Positions 8,451 to 16,259 are shown, counted from the first letter of the stretch. The stretch: 64,000 nucleotides of DNA from an uncultured Candidatus Actinomarina sp. (GCA_902533795.1 CACAND010000001.1:136159-200158), one strand, 5' to 3'. The notes: generated from the sequence alone by a model not told the origin. Numbers and translations are program-made.

Positions 8451-9230
8451 CTAGAGGGGACCAGAGATCCCTCCATCCTTTCTGACTCTCCAAAAATGGA
8501 TCGCCATAAATATAACGATTATGAACGGGAGAAATAAAACATGTAAAACATAGAAACGGAGCAAAGTAGCTTCTGTTGCTTCTAATCCTGCAAATAAGGC
8601 AAATTTTACCTGAGCGCCAATTACAGGTGTGTAGCTAGCCATGTTTCCTCCAACGGTAACCGCCCAAATAGCTAACTGGTCCCATGGAAGAAGATACCCA
8701 GTAAAAGATAAAAGCAAGGTTAATAAAAGCAAGATAACCCCAATTACCCAGTTAAACTCTCTTGGTGCTTTATATGCTCCATGATAAAACACTCTTGACA
8801 TGTGAAGGAAGACTACGATGACCATTATATGTGCAGCCCACCTGTGCATATTTCGTACTAATGAGCCAAAAGCTATTGAAGTTTGTAGAGATTGAATATC
8901 AACATAAGCCATTTCAGTTGGTCTAAAATAAAACATTAACCATATTCCTGTAATTGTAAGAACAATAAATGTAAAAAAGCTTAAACCTCCAAGACATAAT
9001 GTGTAAGACAATCTCACAGCATGTCTTTTAACCTTTACTGGGTGAAGATGGTACAAAACATTGTTCATAACAACATATGATCTGTTTCTTGGGCTGTCGG
9101 AATATCCTTTTCTGAATGGTGATCCTGGACGAAAGATACTTCCCCATAATGAGCTTTCCTTCAGTGAGTCCCCTAGACCTGCACTTATATCTTTTACACG
9201 ATCTCTAAACTTTATTTTTTCATTCTTCAT
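8451..9230 (-). CDS. qcrB: cytochrome b N-terminal half (b6-like) of menaquinol-type bc complex
   Basis: 259 residues with four membrane spans. Four heme-ligand histidines are in place: H129 and H143 (spacing 14) in helix B, and H230 and H245 (spacing 15) in helix D, the b6-type spacing. LLPWDQLAIWAVTVGG and the C-terminal HFWRVRKDGGISGPL are diagnostic for the split b6 family. It binds two b hemes and oxidises quinol. The ATG directly follows the ferredoxin stop (TAAATG), so translation is coupled. The stop lies 11 bases before the subunit IV start. Confidence 0.93.
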   Translation of the reverse strand: MKNEKIKFRDRVKDISAGLGDSLKESSLWGSIFRPGSPFRKGYSDSPRNRSYVVMNNVLYHLHPVKVKRHAVRLSYTLCLGGLSFFTFIVLTITGIWLMFYFRPTEMAYVDIQSLQTSIAFGSLVRNMHRWAAHIMVIVVFLHMSRVFYHGAYKAPREFNWVIGVILLLLTLLLSFTGYLLPWDQLAIWAVTVGGNMASYTPVIGAQVKFALFAGLEATEATLLRFYVLHVLFLPFIIVIFMAIHFWRVRKDGGISGPL

Positions 9231-9680
9231 TTAAAGTCTTCCATATATATATCCATGTCTATCATTTCTTTCTCCAGAGTCTTCATCCCATGGAGCTTCA
9301 TAGACACCGTTATTAATTGCTGCATCTGCCAACGATCCTGCAAATTTACCCAAAGAAATTACTCCTGTTGGACATCTATCAACACATAATGCACATCTAG
9401 TACATGCATCTTCGTCAACAACAAAAAATCCTGATTCATTTTCTTCCATACTTGGTGCTTCAACATTGATAGAGTCTTCAATAGCATCTGTTGACAAGTA
9501 GTGAATACATTTCCATGGACATATATCAACACAACCTTCGCATAAAATACATTCTGCTTCATCTATGTGTAGAAATTGTTTCGGTCTTACTCTTGATGAA
9601 ATCTTTTCAGCATCAACCATGGCAAGGTTGTATTGTTTTTCAAATTCAGGCATCTCAATAAGTACTTCTGATTTAGCCAT
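9231..9680 (-). CDS. dicluster 4Fe-4S ferredoxin encoded inside the bc operon
   Basis: About 149 residues from the ATG at 9680 (GTG at 9686 is an alternative). Two complete 4Fe-4S motifs: C44-x2-C47-x2-C50-x3-C54 and C93-x2-C96-x2-C99-x3-C103, each with the following proline. No membrane span, so it is cytoplasmic or bound to the complex. It is coupled to both neighbours: the start overlaps the upstream gene and the stop abuts cytochrome b. A ferredoxin between the first membrane protein and cytochrome b suggests electron exchange between reduced ferredoxin or a dehydrogenase and the quinone pool; that role is inference. Confidence 0.88.
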   Translation of the reverse strand: MAKSEVLIEMPEFEKQYNLAMVDAEKISSRVRPKQFLHIDEAECILCEGCVDICPWKCIHYLSTDAIEDSINVEAPSMEENESGFFVVDEDACTRCALCVDRCPTGVISLGKFAGSLADAAINNGVYEAPWDEDSGERNDRHGYIYGRL

Positions 9681-10266
9681 CAGCACCTACCTTTACTACT
9701 TCTTTTCCATAATCAGAAATTCTTGTTTTACCTCTCTCTTTTGCTTCATTGATATCCTGAATTAAATATCCAACAACAAAAGCGGTTACTAATGCACCTG
9801 TAGAAATTCCAAGTTGAATAATATCTTTAAGTGCTCCAAGACTGAGACCAATTTCATTACCAAGAAAAAGAATAGGCGGAAAGTTTATAAATTCTCTTTG
9901 ATTAGTCCATTCAAGAGGTCCCTGAGAAAGGTTAAGCCATTCAGATGGTAAAACTCCAAAAATTAGTGCGAATTGGATCCAGCTTAAGAAAGCAAGATAT
10001 GTTGCTCTTGCCCATGTCATCTCTGTATCTTCCCAAGCTAACATTGCCATTCCAATCAAAAGAAGTTGCCCAGCTCCAAATGCTATTAGTTGGCCAATAG
10101 TTTGCATTAACCATCCTCGAGGCATCCAATTAAAGTAATCAATTACTTCCCCCTCTGGAAAACCAGCAAAATGTGCAATAATGACCCCGATAGTGACACC
10201 ACCGATTCCAGCAAATATTAAAGCTACGCCGATTTTGTATCGATTAGTAAATATAAAATTTAACAA
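9673..10266 (-). CDS. membrane protein, first gene of the bc operon
   Basis: 197 residues with about four membrane spans. The family is not recognised. The start is TTG at 10266, chosen because an AGAGGG Shine-Dalgarno sits 4 bases before it; no ATG fits in frame. It overlaps the ferredoxin gene by 8 bases. The loops between the spans contain conserved-looking Trp residues (YFNWMPRGW, SEWLNLSQGPLEW). Position suggests a membrane anchor or quinone-side partner for the ferredoxin; no cofactor-binding histidine pattern is obvious. Confidence 0.65.
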   Translation of the reverse strand: MLNFIFTNRYKIGVALIFAGIGGVTIGVIIAHFAGFPEGEVIDYFNWMPRGWLMQTIGQLIAFGAGQLLLIGMAMLAWEDTEMTWARATYLAFLSWIQFALIFGVLPSEWLNLSQGPLEWTNQREFINFPPILFLGNEIGLSLGALKDIIQLGISTGALVTAFVVGYLIQDINEAKERGKTRISDYGKEVVKVGADG

Positions 10267-10421
10267 GTTTCCCTCTACACGTCATTAACTCAAAACTTTC
10301 AATACCTATTGTATCAAGAATTGGGTACATAATATAAATTTTATAACGGTACTTTTTTAAGAAATTACATATTTTATTGACGTATTTTTTACAGATTAAT
10401 AGTAAAGTCAAATTGAGAACT

Positions 10422-10427
10422 TACTAT
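10422..10427 (+). promoter_or_regulatory. -10 box (TACTAT) for a leaderless start of the CcoN-like gene
   Basis: TACTAT ends 8 bases before the ATG at 10436, which puts the predicted transcription start at or next to the start codon. No Shine-Dalgarno is visible. The same TACTATTT string occurs before the small peptide at 13637. Confidence 0.4.
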
Positions 10428-10435
10428 TTAAACAA

Positions 10436-11839
10436 ATGAAAATAAAAATTTTTCCAAAAAATGAACAAGAATTTTCAAAATTTTTTATTGTTGTTATGCC
10501 CTTTTTATTATTACTTTTTGGAGGTATATCACTATTAAAAGAAGCTTATTTTCTTTTTGTGAATATTCTTCCCCAAAATATTGTATTTAATTACGGTTTT
10601 CTAGATATATTAAATAATCATATAACTTATAGCCTTTTGCTATCATTCTTAATCGTATTTTTAACTTCATATCTTTTACCAAAAACTCTTGGCAGGAGGT
10701 TGGTTATATTTCCAATTTTCTTCCTAACCTCACTAGGTGTAATAGGTTTAGAGTCTTTAGATTTATTATTAGGGTTTTTGTTTCCCAATAACTTTTTTTC
10801 TTTTGGTAATACAAGTTATACAATGCTCTTCAAAATTTTAATTTTGTTTGCTTTTGTAAGTCTTTTATCAATAAATATTCTTGCCAAAAAAGAGGCTTCC
10901 ATGTTTATAAGTGCGCAATATTTATATGGAGCAGCTTTATTTTATGCTCTTTCATTAGTTATTTATCGTGGAAATTTTTCTGTATTTAGTGATAATTTTT
11001 TTATTAACTCTATGTATGTATCTACACATATATATGTTGGATATTCTTTTGTATTTTTAGCATTGCTTCATTTTATGACTACAAAGGGAATCAACGGAAC
11101 ATTATATAGTAAAACTTTAGGATCAATTAGTTTTTGGGGATATCTATTTTTATTGCCATGGACTAACTTTAAATTTTATTTTGGTTCAGTTTTGCCTAAT
11201 TGGATTGAAAACATTTCACTTTATTTATCATTAAGCTTGGCTCTACCACTGCTTGCAGTCACAGTTAATTTTTTTAGAACTGTAACAACTAGAGATGAAG
11301 AAAATAAAATAATTTATGGCCTTGTTAGTTTTTCGTTTGGAATTTTCCTAGTAACTAATCTCTTTCAAATTGTTTCATCATTATCAAACATTATCCCCAT
11401 ACTTAGTCTTACAAGTTTTGAAATTGCAATAAGATATGGCTACGTTTTTAGTTCTATATTGATATCTATTGCTTTTATTTATTATCTCATTCCAAAGATC
11501 TTTGGTAGAGAAGTAAAATATACAAGACTTGAGTCTCTTACTGCCTATACTTTGAAAATTGTTGTATCTGGCACATTATTCTCTAATGCTTTAATAGGTA
11601 TAATTTCTGGGTATTCGTGGAATGCTGGTGCAAATGCAGGAAATCCAACAATATATGGTGAAGGTTTTGCGTTGTTATGGTCGCTAATAAGTACTCCTTT
11701 ATCAGTAAATTTGTTTTTATCAGTTTTGCTCCTTTTACCATTTTTTCTATTCTTTATATCTGTGATAAAAGCCATAGTAAATGGAGAAATCACAGAGGCT
11801 GAAACAATAGAGCTTACAGAAGAAGAGCTTCCAGTATGA
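10436..11839 (+). CDS. CcoN-like (cbb3 oxidase subunit I) membrane protein lacking the metal ligands
   Basis: 467 residues, about 12 membrane spans. Three regions follow CcoN from memory of the family. MYVSTHIYVGY (193-203) matches the helix with the first CuB histidine. SFWGYLFLLPWTNFKFYFG (232-250) matches FWAxxFLYxWAGPHHLHY, with both CuB histidines replaced. RYGYVFSS...YYLIPKIFG (333-357) matches GHVHSGALGW...YYLVPRLW, with the heme-ligand histidines gone. The whole protein has only three His (62, 198, 212), while a working CcoN needs six ligands. It therefore cannot be an oxygen-reducing subunit in the usual sense. It is followed by a CcoO-like gene whose start overlaps its stop (ATGA-type), so it probably acts as a membrane scaffold or single-heme electron-transfer subunit. 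Confidence 0.7.
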   Translation: MKIKIFPKNEQEFSKFFIVVMPFLLLLFGGISLLKEAYFLFVNILPQNIVFNYGFLDILNNHITYSLLLSFLIVFLTSYLLPKTLGRRLVIFPIFFLTSLGVIGLESLDLLLGFLFPNNFFSFGNTSYTMLFKILILFAFVSLLSINILAKKEASMFISAQYLYGAALFYALSLVIYRGNFSVFSDNFFINSMYVSTHIYVGYSFVFLALLHFMTTKGINGTLYSKTLGSISFWGYLFLLPWTNFKFYFGSVLPNWIENISLYLSLSLALPLLAVTVNFFRTVTTRDEENKIIYGLVSFSFGIFLVTNLFQIVSSLSNIIPILSLTSFEIAIRYGYVFSSILISIAFIYYLIPKIFGREVKYTRLESLTAYTLKIVVSGTLFSNALIGIISGYSWNAGANAGNPTIYGEGFALLWSLISTPLSVNLFLSVLLLLPFFLFFISVIKAIVNGEITEAETIELTEEELPV

Positions 11840-12056
11840 GTGAACTCTTAAGTAAAGTCGCAGAAATATTAAATGCTCCAGAATCGTTGGTACAACGATC
11901 TGCAGAGGCTAGAGCGGAAGCATCAGGTAAAAGTGTTGATGAGGTTTTACAATCTTGGGCAGGTGGTGAAAGTGTAGCTGCTGTCGAAAAGAGTGTGGAA
12001 GAACCAGCACCTGTGGAAGAACCAGCACCTGTGGAAGAACCAGCACCTGTGGAAGA
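11836..12056 (+). repeat. 221-bp perfect direct repeat, copy 1
   Basis: Identical base for base, including all third codon positions, to 12629-12849. It begins exactly at the ATG and stops in codon 74. It encodes the small N-terminal domain and the E-E-P-A-P-V linker, and contains an internal 3 x 18-bp tandem repeat (11998-12051). Confidence 0.95.
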
Positions 12057-12636
12057 ACTCACAACTAAAGATGAATCTTCGATTGATGTTCAAGAAGATG
12101 ATGATGAAGAAATTGTTCAACTTTTAATAGAAGAAGAACTTATAGAAGCTAAAAAAGAGAGTTCATTTGCAGTCTTAATGGGAGTAATTGGAGTTGTAGT
12201 ATTCACATATTTATTTGCTTTTTCAATTCCAAAACAACAAAGCGAAGATCTCGTATTGGAATCTTTAAATAATTCCGTACGCGTAAGTGAAGAAATTCTT
12301 GAAGGTGCAACAGTTTATAATCAACTTAATTGTCAATCATGTCATACACAGAATGTGAGGGTGCTAATACCTGATTCACAAAACGGAAAAGTTTTAAAGA
12401 ATAGGTTTGCAAATAAAAATTTAATTCTTAATACTGGATTACTAAGGTTAGCTCCAGATTTATCTACTCTTGCATCCAGAGAGCCAACAAATGATGGGGA
12501 CTGGCTTAAAAAATATTTGACCGATCCATCATCAGTAAAAGAAGAGATTCCGCATCCATCAATAAATTTCTTAAATGAACAAGATTTAGATTATTTGATA
12601 ACTTATTTATTATCTTTAGGAAGTACAAATGAGTGA
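11836..12636 (+). CDS. CcoO-like membrane-anchored monoheme cytochrome c with N-terminal docking-type domain
   Basis: 266 residues. Residues 1-45 form the small helical domain shared with the next gene and with the subunit-IV-like protein; 52-74 are three E-E-P-A-P-V repeats; 75-104 are acidic; one span lies at about 110-131. The heme c site CQSCH (166-170) is followed by TQNVRV, then APDLSTLASREPTNDGDWLKKYLTDPSSV. This follows the CcoO order C-x-x-C-H-S-Q-x-x-R-P, G-P-D-L, D-x-W, H-L-x-D-P-R. CcoO normally passes electrons to CcoN; here the partner is degenerate. The first 221 bases of the gene are identical to those of the next gene. Confidence 0.8.
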   Translation: MSELLSKVAEILNAPESLVQRSAEARAEASGKSVDEVLQSWAGGESVAAVEKSVEEPAPVEEPAPVEEPAPVEELTTKDESSIDVQEDDDEEIVQLLIEEELIEAKKESSFAVLMGVIGVVVFTYLFAFSIPKQQSEDLVLESLNNSVRVSEEILEGATVYNQLNCQSCHTQNVRVLIPDSQNGKVLKNRFANKNLILNTGLLRLAPDLSTLASREPTNDGDWLKKYLTDPSSVKEEIPHPSINFLNEQDLDYLITYLLSLGSTNE

Positions 12637-12849
12637 ACTCTTAAGTAAAGTCGCAGAAATATTAAATGCTCCAGAATCGTTGGTACAACGATCTGCAGAG
12701 GCTAGAGCGGAAGCATCAGGTAAAAGTGTTGATGAGGTTTTACAATCTTGGGCAGGTGGTGAAAGTGTAGCTGCTGTCGAAAAGAGTGTGGAAGAACCAG
12801 CACCTGTGGAAGAACCAGCACCTGTGGAAGAACCAGCACCTGTGGAAGA
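12629..12849 (+). repeat. 221-bp perfect direct repeat, copy 2
   Basis: Second copy of 11836-12056, again starting at the ATG of a cytochrome c gene, with the same 3 x 18-bp linker repeat (12791-12844). The copies are 793 bp apart and the second overlaps the end of the preceding cytochrome gene by 8 bases. Confidence 0.95.
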
Positions 12850-13582
12850 GATTGAAAAAAAAGAAGATAAAAATGAAATTGTTTCGGAAGAAAAAGAAAA
12901 ACCACAGACATTATCTTCTTCAAGAAATACCAAAAAAATAACTCAAAAAATAGCTTTTGCTAATAAAACATTAAATATCAAAGTTAATGCAGAAACTACT
13001 TTGCCTAGATGGTTAAATGTAAGTTTTGTCCTTATTCCTTTATTTATAGTAATTGGAATCATAAACACATCATCGACTCAAGAATGTGGTGAAAACGGCA
13101 TTCTTGATATAGATAGAAAATCTCAATTGACAATTAATTGTGATGGTTCTGCTTTTGAAGGCAAGGGTGTTGGCTCAGCAAGTTCTATAAATTATATTGC
13201 TCTTGGACAACAAATATATTCTGGAGCAGCTGCTTGTGCAGGTTGCCACGGTGTGAATGGAGGTGGTGGTGTTGGACCAGCATTTACTGGGGGTGAGCTC
13301 TACACAACATTCCCAACTTGTAGTGATCATGCACTTTGGATTGAGCTAGGATCAGCAGGATGGCAAGCTGATGTTGGGCCAGCTTATGGTGCCGAAGATA
13401 AAGTTTCTATTGGAGGAATGCCAGGTTTTGCTGGAAAACTTACCGAAGATGAACTTTATGCAGTAGTTGTATTTGAAAGGGTTGTCTTCGGTGGTGGGGA
13501 TACAAATGAAGTATTAGAAGATTGTGGTCTTCTAGAAACTGAAGAAGAAGTAACTGCTGAAGCAGTAGAAACATCAAGTTAA
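12629..13582 (+). CDS. membrane-anchored monoheme cytochrome c with the same N-terminal domain
   Basis: 317 residues. Residues 1-74 are identical to the preceding protein. A basic/acidic linker follows, then one membrane span (about 128-147), an extracytoplasmic insert with two Cys (C153, C171), and a cytochrome c domain with CAGCH (203-207) and candidate Met ligand in IGGMPGFAGKL. The GVNGGGGVGPAFTGGE segment is typical of class I cytochromes that serve as oxidase or bc partners. The start overlaps the CcoO-like stop by 8 bases. It is probably the third component of the cbb3-like module, in the place of CcoP but with one heme. Confidence 0.85.
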   Translation: MSELLSKVAEILNAPESLVQRSAEARAEASGKSVDEVLQSWAGGESVAAVEKSVEEPAPVEEPAPVEEPAPVEEIEKKEDKNEIVSEEKEKPQTLSSSRNTKKITQKIAFANKTLNIKVNAETTLPRWLNVSFVLIPLFIVIGIINTSSTQECGENGILDIDRKSQLTINCDGSAFEGKGVGSASSINYIALGQQIYSGAAACAGCHGVNGGGGVGPAFTGGELYTTFPTCSDHALWIELGSAGWQADVGPAYGAEDKVSIGGMPGFAGKLTEDELYAVVVFERVVFGGGDTNEVLEDCGLLETEEEVTAEAVETSS

Positions 13583-13595
13583 ATAAACAAATAAA

Positions 13596-13635
13596 TTCAA
13601 GTTGATTGTTTAAATAATCAAACTACTATTTTTTT
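13596..13635 (+). terminator. possible hairpin plus T-run after the cytochrome operon
   Basis: TTGATT and AATCAA form a 6-bp stem (extendable with one bulged base to AGTTGATT / AATCAAACT) around a loop of about 8 bases, followed within 6 bases by eight T. The stem is AT-rich and weak, and the T-run also lies in the possible -10 region of the peptide at 13637. Confidence 0.35.
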
Positions 13636-13636
13636 T

Positions 13637-13708
13637 ATGTTGCCAGCAATATATATTCATGTATTTTTGATCGCATTTAGTATTGTTCTTTTCTATGTAA
13701 TTTTATAA
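13637..13708 (+). CDS. possible 23-residue single-span membrane peptide
   Basis: ATG at 13637 opens MLPAIYIHVFLIAFSIVLFY plus VIL, almost entirely one membrane helix with no charged residue. It lies 54 bases after the last cytochrome gene and 3 bases before the retropepsin-like gene. A TACTAT box (13624-13629) lies 7 bases before the ATG, matching the box before the CcoN-like gene. Small single-span subunits are usual in cbb3 and bc complexes, so it may belong to this module. An AT-rich chance frame is the alternative. Confidence 0.3.
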   Translation: MLPAIYIHVFLIAFSIVLFYVIL

Positions 13709-13711
13709 AAT

Positions 13712-14152
13712 ATGGCCAAAAAAAAGAAAGAGAAAAGAGCCGTAGGTTGGAAAGAACACGTTGCTCTTCCTGATTTAAAGATTAAAAGTGTAATAGCAAA
13801 AATTGATACTGGTGCAAATGTTGCAACTATAGATGCTGCAAACATAAAATTTATTACTAAGAATGATATTAAGTACGTAAAGTTCACTGTTAAAAAAAGA
13901 AACAATACAATTAGAAAAACCTCTGCACCTCTTGCAGGATTTAAAAGAATAAAAAGCTCTAATGGTGATGTTGAAAAAAGACCGTACATAAAAACTGATA
14001 TCCTGATGGATGGTATTACAAAAAATATTGAACTTACTCTTACCGATAGAGGACCTATGGATTACACGATGTTGATTGGAAGAAAAGCCTTAGGGAGAAG
14101 ATGGGTAGTTAATCCATCCATAGGTTTTTTGACAAAGCCTTCAGGAGAATAA
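13712..14152 (+). CDS. retropepsin-like RimK-associated protease family (former ATP-dependent zinc protease)
   Basis: 146 residues matching the family often annotated ATP-dependent zinc protease: [31 protein letters not shown], where DTGA is the aspartic-protease-like motif, and [16 protein letters not shown] near the C-terminus. These proteins are almost always encoded beside RimK-type ligases and are thought to process or trim the modified target. The RimK-like gene begins 2 bases after the stop, so they form one unit. Confidence 0.85.
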   Translation: MAKKKKEKRAVGWKEHVALPDLKIKSVIAKIDTGANVATIDAANIKFITKNDIKYVKFTVKKRNNTIRKTSAPLAGFKRIKSSNGDVEKRPYIKTDILMDGITKNIELTLTDRGPMDYTMLIGRKALGRRWVVNPSIGFLTKPSGE

Positions 14153-14154
14153 AA

Positions 14155-15057
14155 ATGAAGATTGGAATTTTATCACAAGATATTAGATTGTATTCTACAA
14201 AACGTCTTTACGAAACTGCTCTTGAAAGAGGTCATGATACTGAAGTAGTAAGTTATTTAAGGTGTTACATGAATATTGCTAAGGCAAAACCTAGAATATT
14301 TTCTGCTGGTAGAGAACTAAGCTTTGATTCCGTGATACCAAGAATTGCTGCGACTTGGACGTTTTATGGTGCTGCTGTTGTTCGTCAATTTGAATTAATG
14401 GGGTCAGTATCGGCAAATTCGTCGGCTGGAATAAGTAGATCTAGAGATAAATTAAGAGCTCTACAGCTTATTGGAAATACAGGAGTGGAAATGCCGGTAA
14501 CTGGATATGTTCATTTTTCAAGAGATGTCGAATCTGTTTTAAAAAGTGTTGGAGAGCCCCCTTTTGTTATTAAATTACTCGAAGGAACTCAAGGAAGAGG
14601 TGTCGTGCTAACAGAAACAATGGATGCAGCTATAAGTGTTATTGAAACAATGAAGAAGATAGATGCAAATATTTTAGTTCAAGAATTTATAAGTGAAGCA
14701 AATGGTGAAGACATAAGAGCAATTGTCGTTGGAGATAAAGTGGTTGCATCAATGAAAAGAATCGCAAAACCTGGTGAGTTCCGATCAAATGTTCACTTAG
14801 GAGGAAGAGCTGAAAATTACAATATTTCAAAAGAAGAGGAAGAAAGTGCTGTCAAGGCTGCACAAATTTTAAAACTTGATGTCGCCGGTGTAGATCTAGT
14901 TCAATCTGACAGAGGCCCTTTAGTGTTAGAAGTAAATTCTTCTCCTGGATTAGAGGGTATTGAATCTGCATCAGATATTGATGTTGCAAAAGAGATCATA
15001 TCTTTTCTAGAAAAAAAAGTGGAAAATACGGATAAGTCAAAACCTATCGATATTTAA
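14155..15057 (+). CDS. rimK: RimK-family alpha-L-glutamate ligase (ATP-grasp)
   Basis: 300 residues, the RimK length. N-terminal [18 protein letters not shown], then [20 protein letters not shown]; the ATP-grasp core has [37 protein letters not shown] and the metal-binding [15 protein letters not shown]. RimK adds glutamate residues to the C-terminus of ribosomal protein S6; related ligases modify other substrates. It is coupled to the retropepsin-like gene before it, and its 3' end overlaps the convergent glutaredoxin-like gene by 14 bases. Confidence 0.9.
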   Translation: MKIGILSQDIRLYSTKRLYETALERGHDTEVVSYLRCYMNIAKAKPRIFSAGRELSFDSVIPRIAATWTFYGAAVVRQFELMGSVSANSSAGISRSRDKLRALQLIGNTGVEMPVTGYVHFSRDVESVLKSVGEPPFVIKLLEGTQGRGVVLTETMDAAISVIETMKKIDANILVQEFISEANGEDIRAIVVGDKVVASMKRIAKPGEFRSNVHLGGRAENYNISKEEEESAVKAAQILKLDVAGVDLVQSDRGPLVLEVNSSPGLEGIESASDIDVAKEIISFLEKKVENTDKSKPIDI

Positions 15058-15298
15058 TGAAATTTCTAAAAATTACGTACTGGCTTAATATTCCTTCATC
15101 CAAAACTTTTTTACCATATAAAACTACTGGGACTCTTAATAAAAATTCTTGATAGCCTTCTTCAACATCAACTTTTTTAATAGTAAAAAAGTAATTTAAA
15201 AAACTGAGATTTTTTAAACCTTTTTCACACAATTCACAATTTTCAGTAACGACAACACGTAATGTGGGCATATCTCTAATATAGTCAAATGAGGCCAT
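15044..15298 (-). CDS. glutaredoxin-like protein (DUF836 type)
   Basis: 84 residues with a thioredoxin-fold start: [19 protein letters not shown] contains a C-x-x-C (CELC) at the helix start, followed by the beta-strand KKVDVEEG and the cis-proline region RVPVVLYG. These are the landmarks of glutaredoxin-like DUF836 proteins. It is probably a cytoplasmic thiol-redox protein; the partner is unknown. The start overlaps, on the opposite strand, a possible small membrane peptide. Confidence 0.75.
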   Translation of the reverse strand: MASFDYIRDMPTLRVVVTENCELCEKGLKNLSFLNYFFTIKKVDVEEGYQEFLLRVPVVLYGKKVLDEGILSQYVIFRNFIKYR

Positions 15299-15375
15299 GG
15301 ACTTTAATATTTATTGTTTTATTAGCCGTAATAATTTTTGTCTCAGGGGCGATTGTCTTAAATATTATTTCTTAA
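15289..15375 (+). CDS. possible 28-residue single-span membrane peptide
   Basis: ATG at 15289 opens [20 protein letters not shown] plus AIVLNIIS: a short charged/aromatic N-terminus and one clean membrane helix, a typical small-protein pattern. It overlaps the start of the glutaredoxin-like gene on the other strand (10 bases) and the end of the SAM-hydroxide adenosyltransferase gene (11 bases), filling the gap between them. No Shine-Dalgarno is visible. Unproven. Confidence 0.3.
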   Translation: MRPWTLIFIVLLAVIIFVSGAIVLNIIS

Positions 15376-16168
15376 TATCTATTTTTTCACCATCAACGAT
15401 ACCTATTATCTCTGAGGCATTCTTATTTTTGGCAAAAATTGAAATCATACCCCATGAATCAGTAATTAATCCAACTTGATTTACCCCATCACTTTGATAT
15501 GTTTCAGACCAAGTCATCTTAATTTCCTGATTTTGTATGTTAACACTTAAAACATCTCCAATATTTTTTCCAAGATCAGCTAGTTCATCCGGTGAAATGT
15601 TAGTTTGACAATTACCGTAATGATCTATCCACAAGATTTCGCCTTTTACCTCATCTTCTTTTTTTTCTGTCAAGGGAATCAAATATTGCTGAAGATTCAT
15701 TAGATCAACTTCCTCACCACAATCTTTTATATCAAGCTGATTTGAGGCAATACCAGCAGCAAAGGGCGAAAATATGTCTCTGGCATGAAACGTGTTCCCA
15801 TCACTAGGGATAATCCAGTTTTCATTTTCAAGGAGATATGCTTTTTTGGCTCCCCCTACAGTTGCGCATGCAAGATTTAATAATCCATTATCGGGTCCTA
15901 TCATTACTCCCCAATCAGTTTCTATAGCAACAGGTTTTCTATCTGTCCCGACACCTGGATCTACAACTGCTAAAAGAACACCTTGTGGAATGTATTGAAT
16001 AGCTCTCATGAGTAAGAGGCTTCCGTATTTAATATTTTGTGGTGGAATCCCATGTGAAATATCATTGACTTTGATAGAAGGGTCAATTCTATTAATAACA
16101 CCCTTAACAATACCGACTGAGCCATCTGAAATTCCAAAATCTGATGCAAATGATAAAATTTTTGTCAT
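15365..16168 (-). CDS. S-adenosyl-L-methionine hydroxide adenosyltransferase (DUF62/SAM hydrolase)
   Basis: 267 residues matching the fluorinase/chlorinase-related DUF62 family: SFASDFGISDGSVGIVKGV (Asp-rich SAM pocket), DISHGIPPQNI, VVDPGVGTDRKPVAIE, GPDNGLL, and ARDIFSPFAA. The second domain contains WIDHYGNCQTNI. The Asp-Arg-His triad that activates water is plausible here, giving SAM to adenosine and methionine rather than halogenation. Cytoplasmic. It is convergent with a possible small peptide. Confidence 0.9.
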   Translation of the reverse strand: MTKILSFASDFGISDGSVGIVKGVINRIDPSIKVNDISHGIPPQNIKYGSLLLMRAIQYIPQGVLLAVVDPGVGTDRKPVAIETDWGVMIGPDNGLLNLACATVGGAKKAYLLENENWIIPSDGNTFHARDIFSPFAAGIASNQLDIKDCGEEVDLMNLQQYLIPLTEKKEDEVKGEILWIDHYGNCQTNISPDELADLGKNIGDVLSVNIQNQEIKMTWSETYQSDGVNQVGLITDSWGMISIFAKNKNASEIIGIVDGEKIDIKK

Positions 16169-16259
16169 TATTTAATTATAAGTAATCTACTGAACTTAAT
16201 AAATGGTTATATTTTTAACGATGTTGATTTAAGTAGTGTATTCTAAAAATATATCAAGA

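Noticed and set aside
7673-8485. Long + strand reading frame (270 codons) opposite the cytochrome b subunit gene
   Set aside because: It lies antisense to the well-supported subunit-IV-like gene; its product is low in recognisable motifs and mirrors the other strand's codon pattern.
8440-8493. Upstream extension of the subunit-IV-like protein
   Set aside because: It would overlap cytochrome b by 43 bases, and the shared N-terminal domain begins at the ATG at 8439.
10436-11839. Functional cbb3 oxidase subunit I
   Set aside because: The fold and neighbours fit, but only three histidines are present, so an ordinary heme b3-CuB centre is impossible.
12616-12933. - strand frame encoding Ser/Thr/Gly/Ala repeats opposite the second cytochrome c gene (a twin lies at 11814-12062)
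   Set aside because: It is the antisense image of the E-E-P-A-P-V repeat linker; both frames arise from the duplicated segment and have no independent support.
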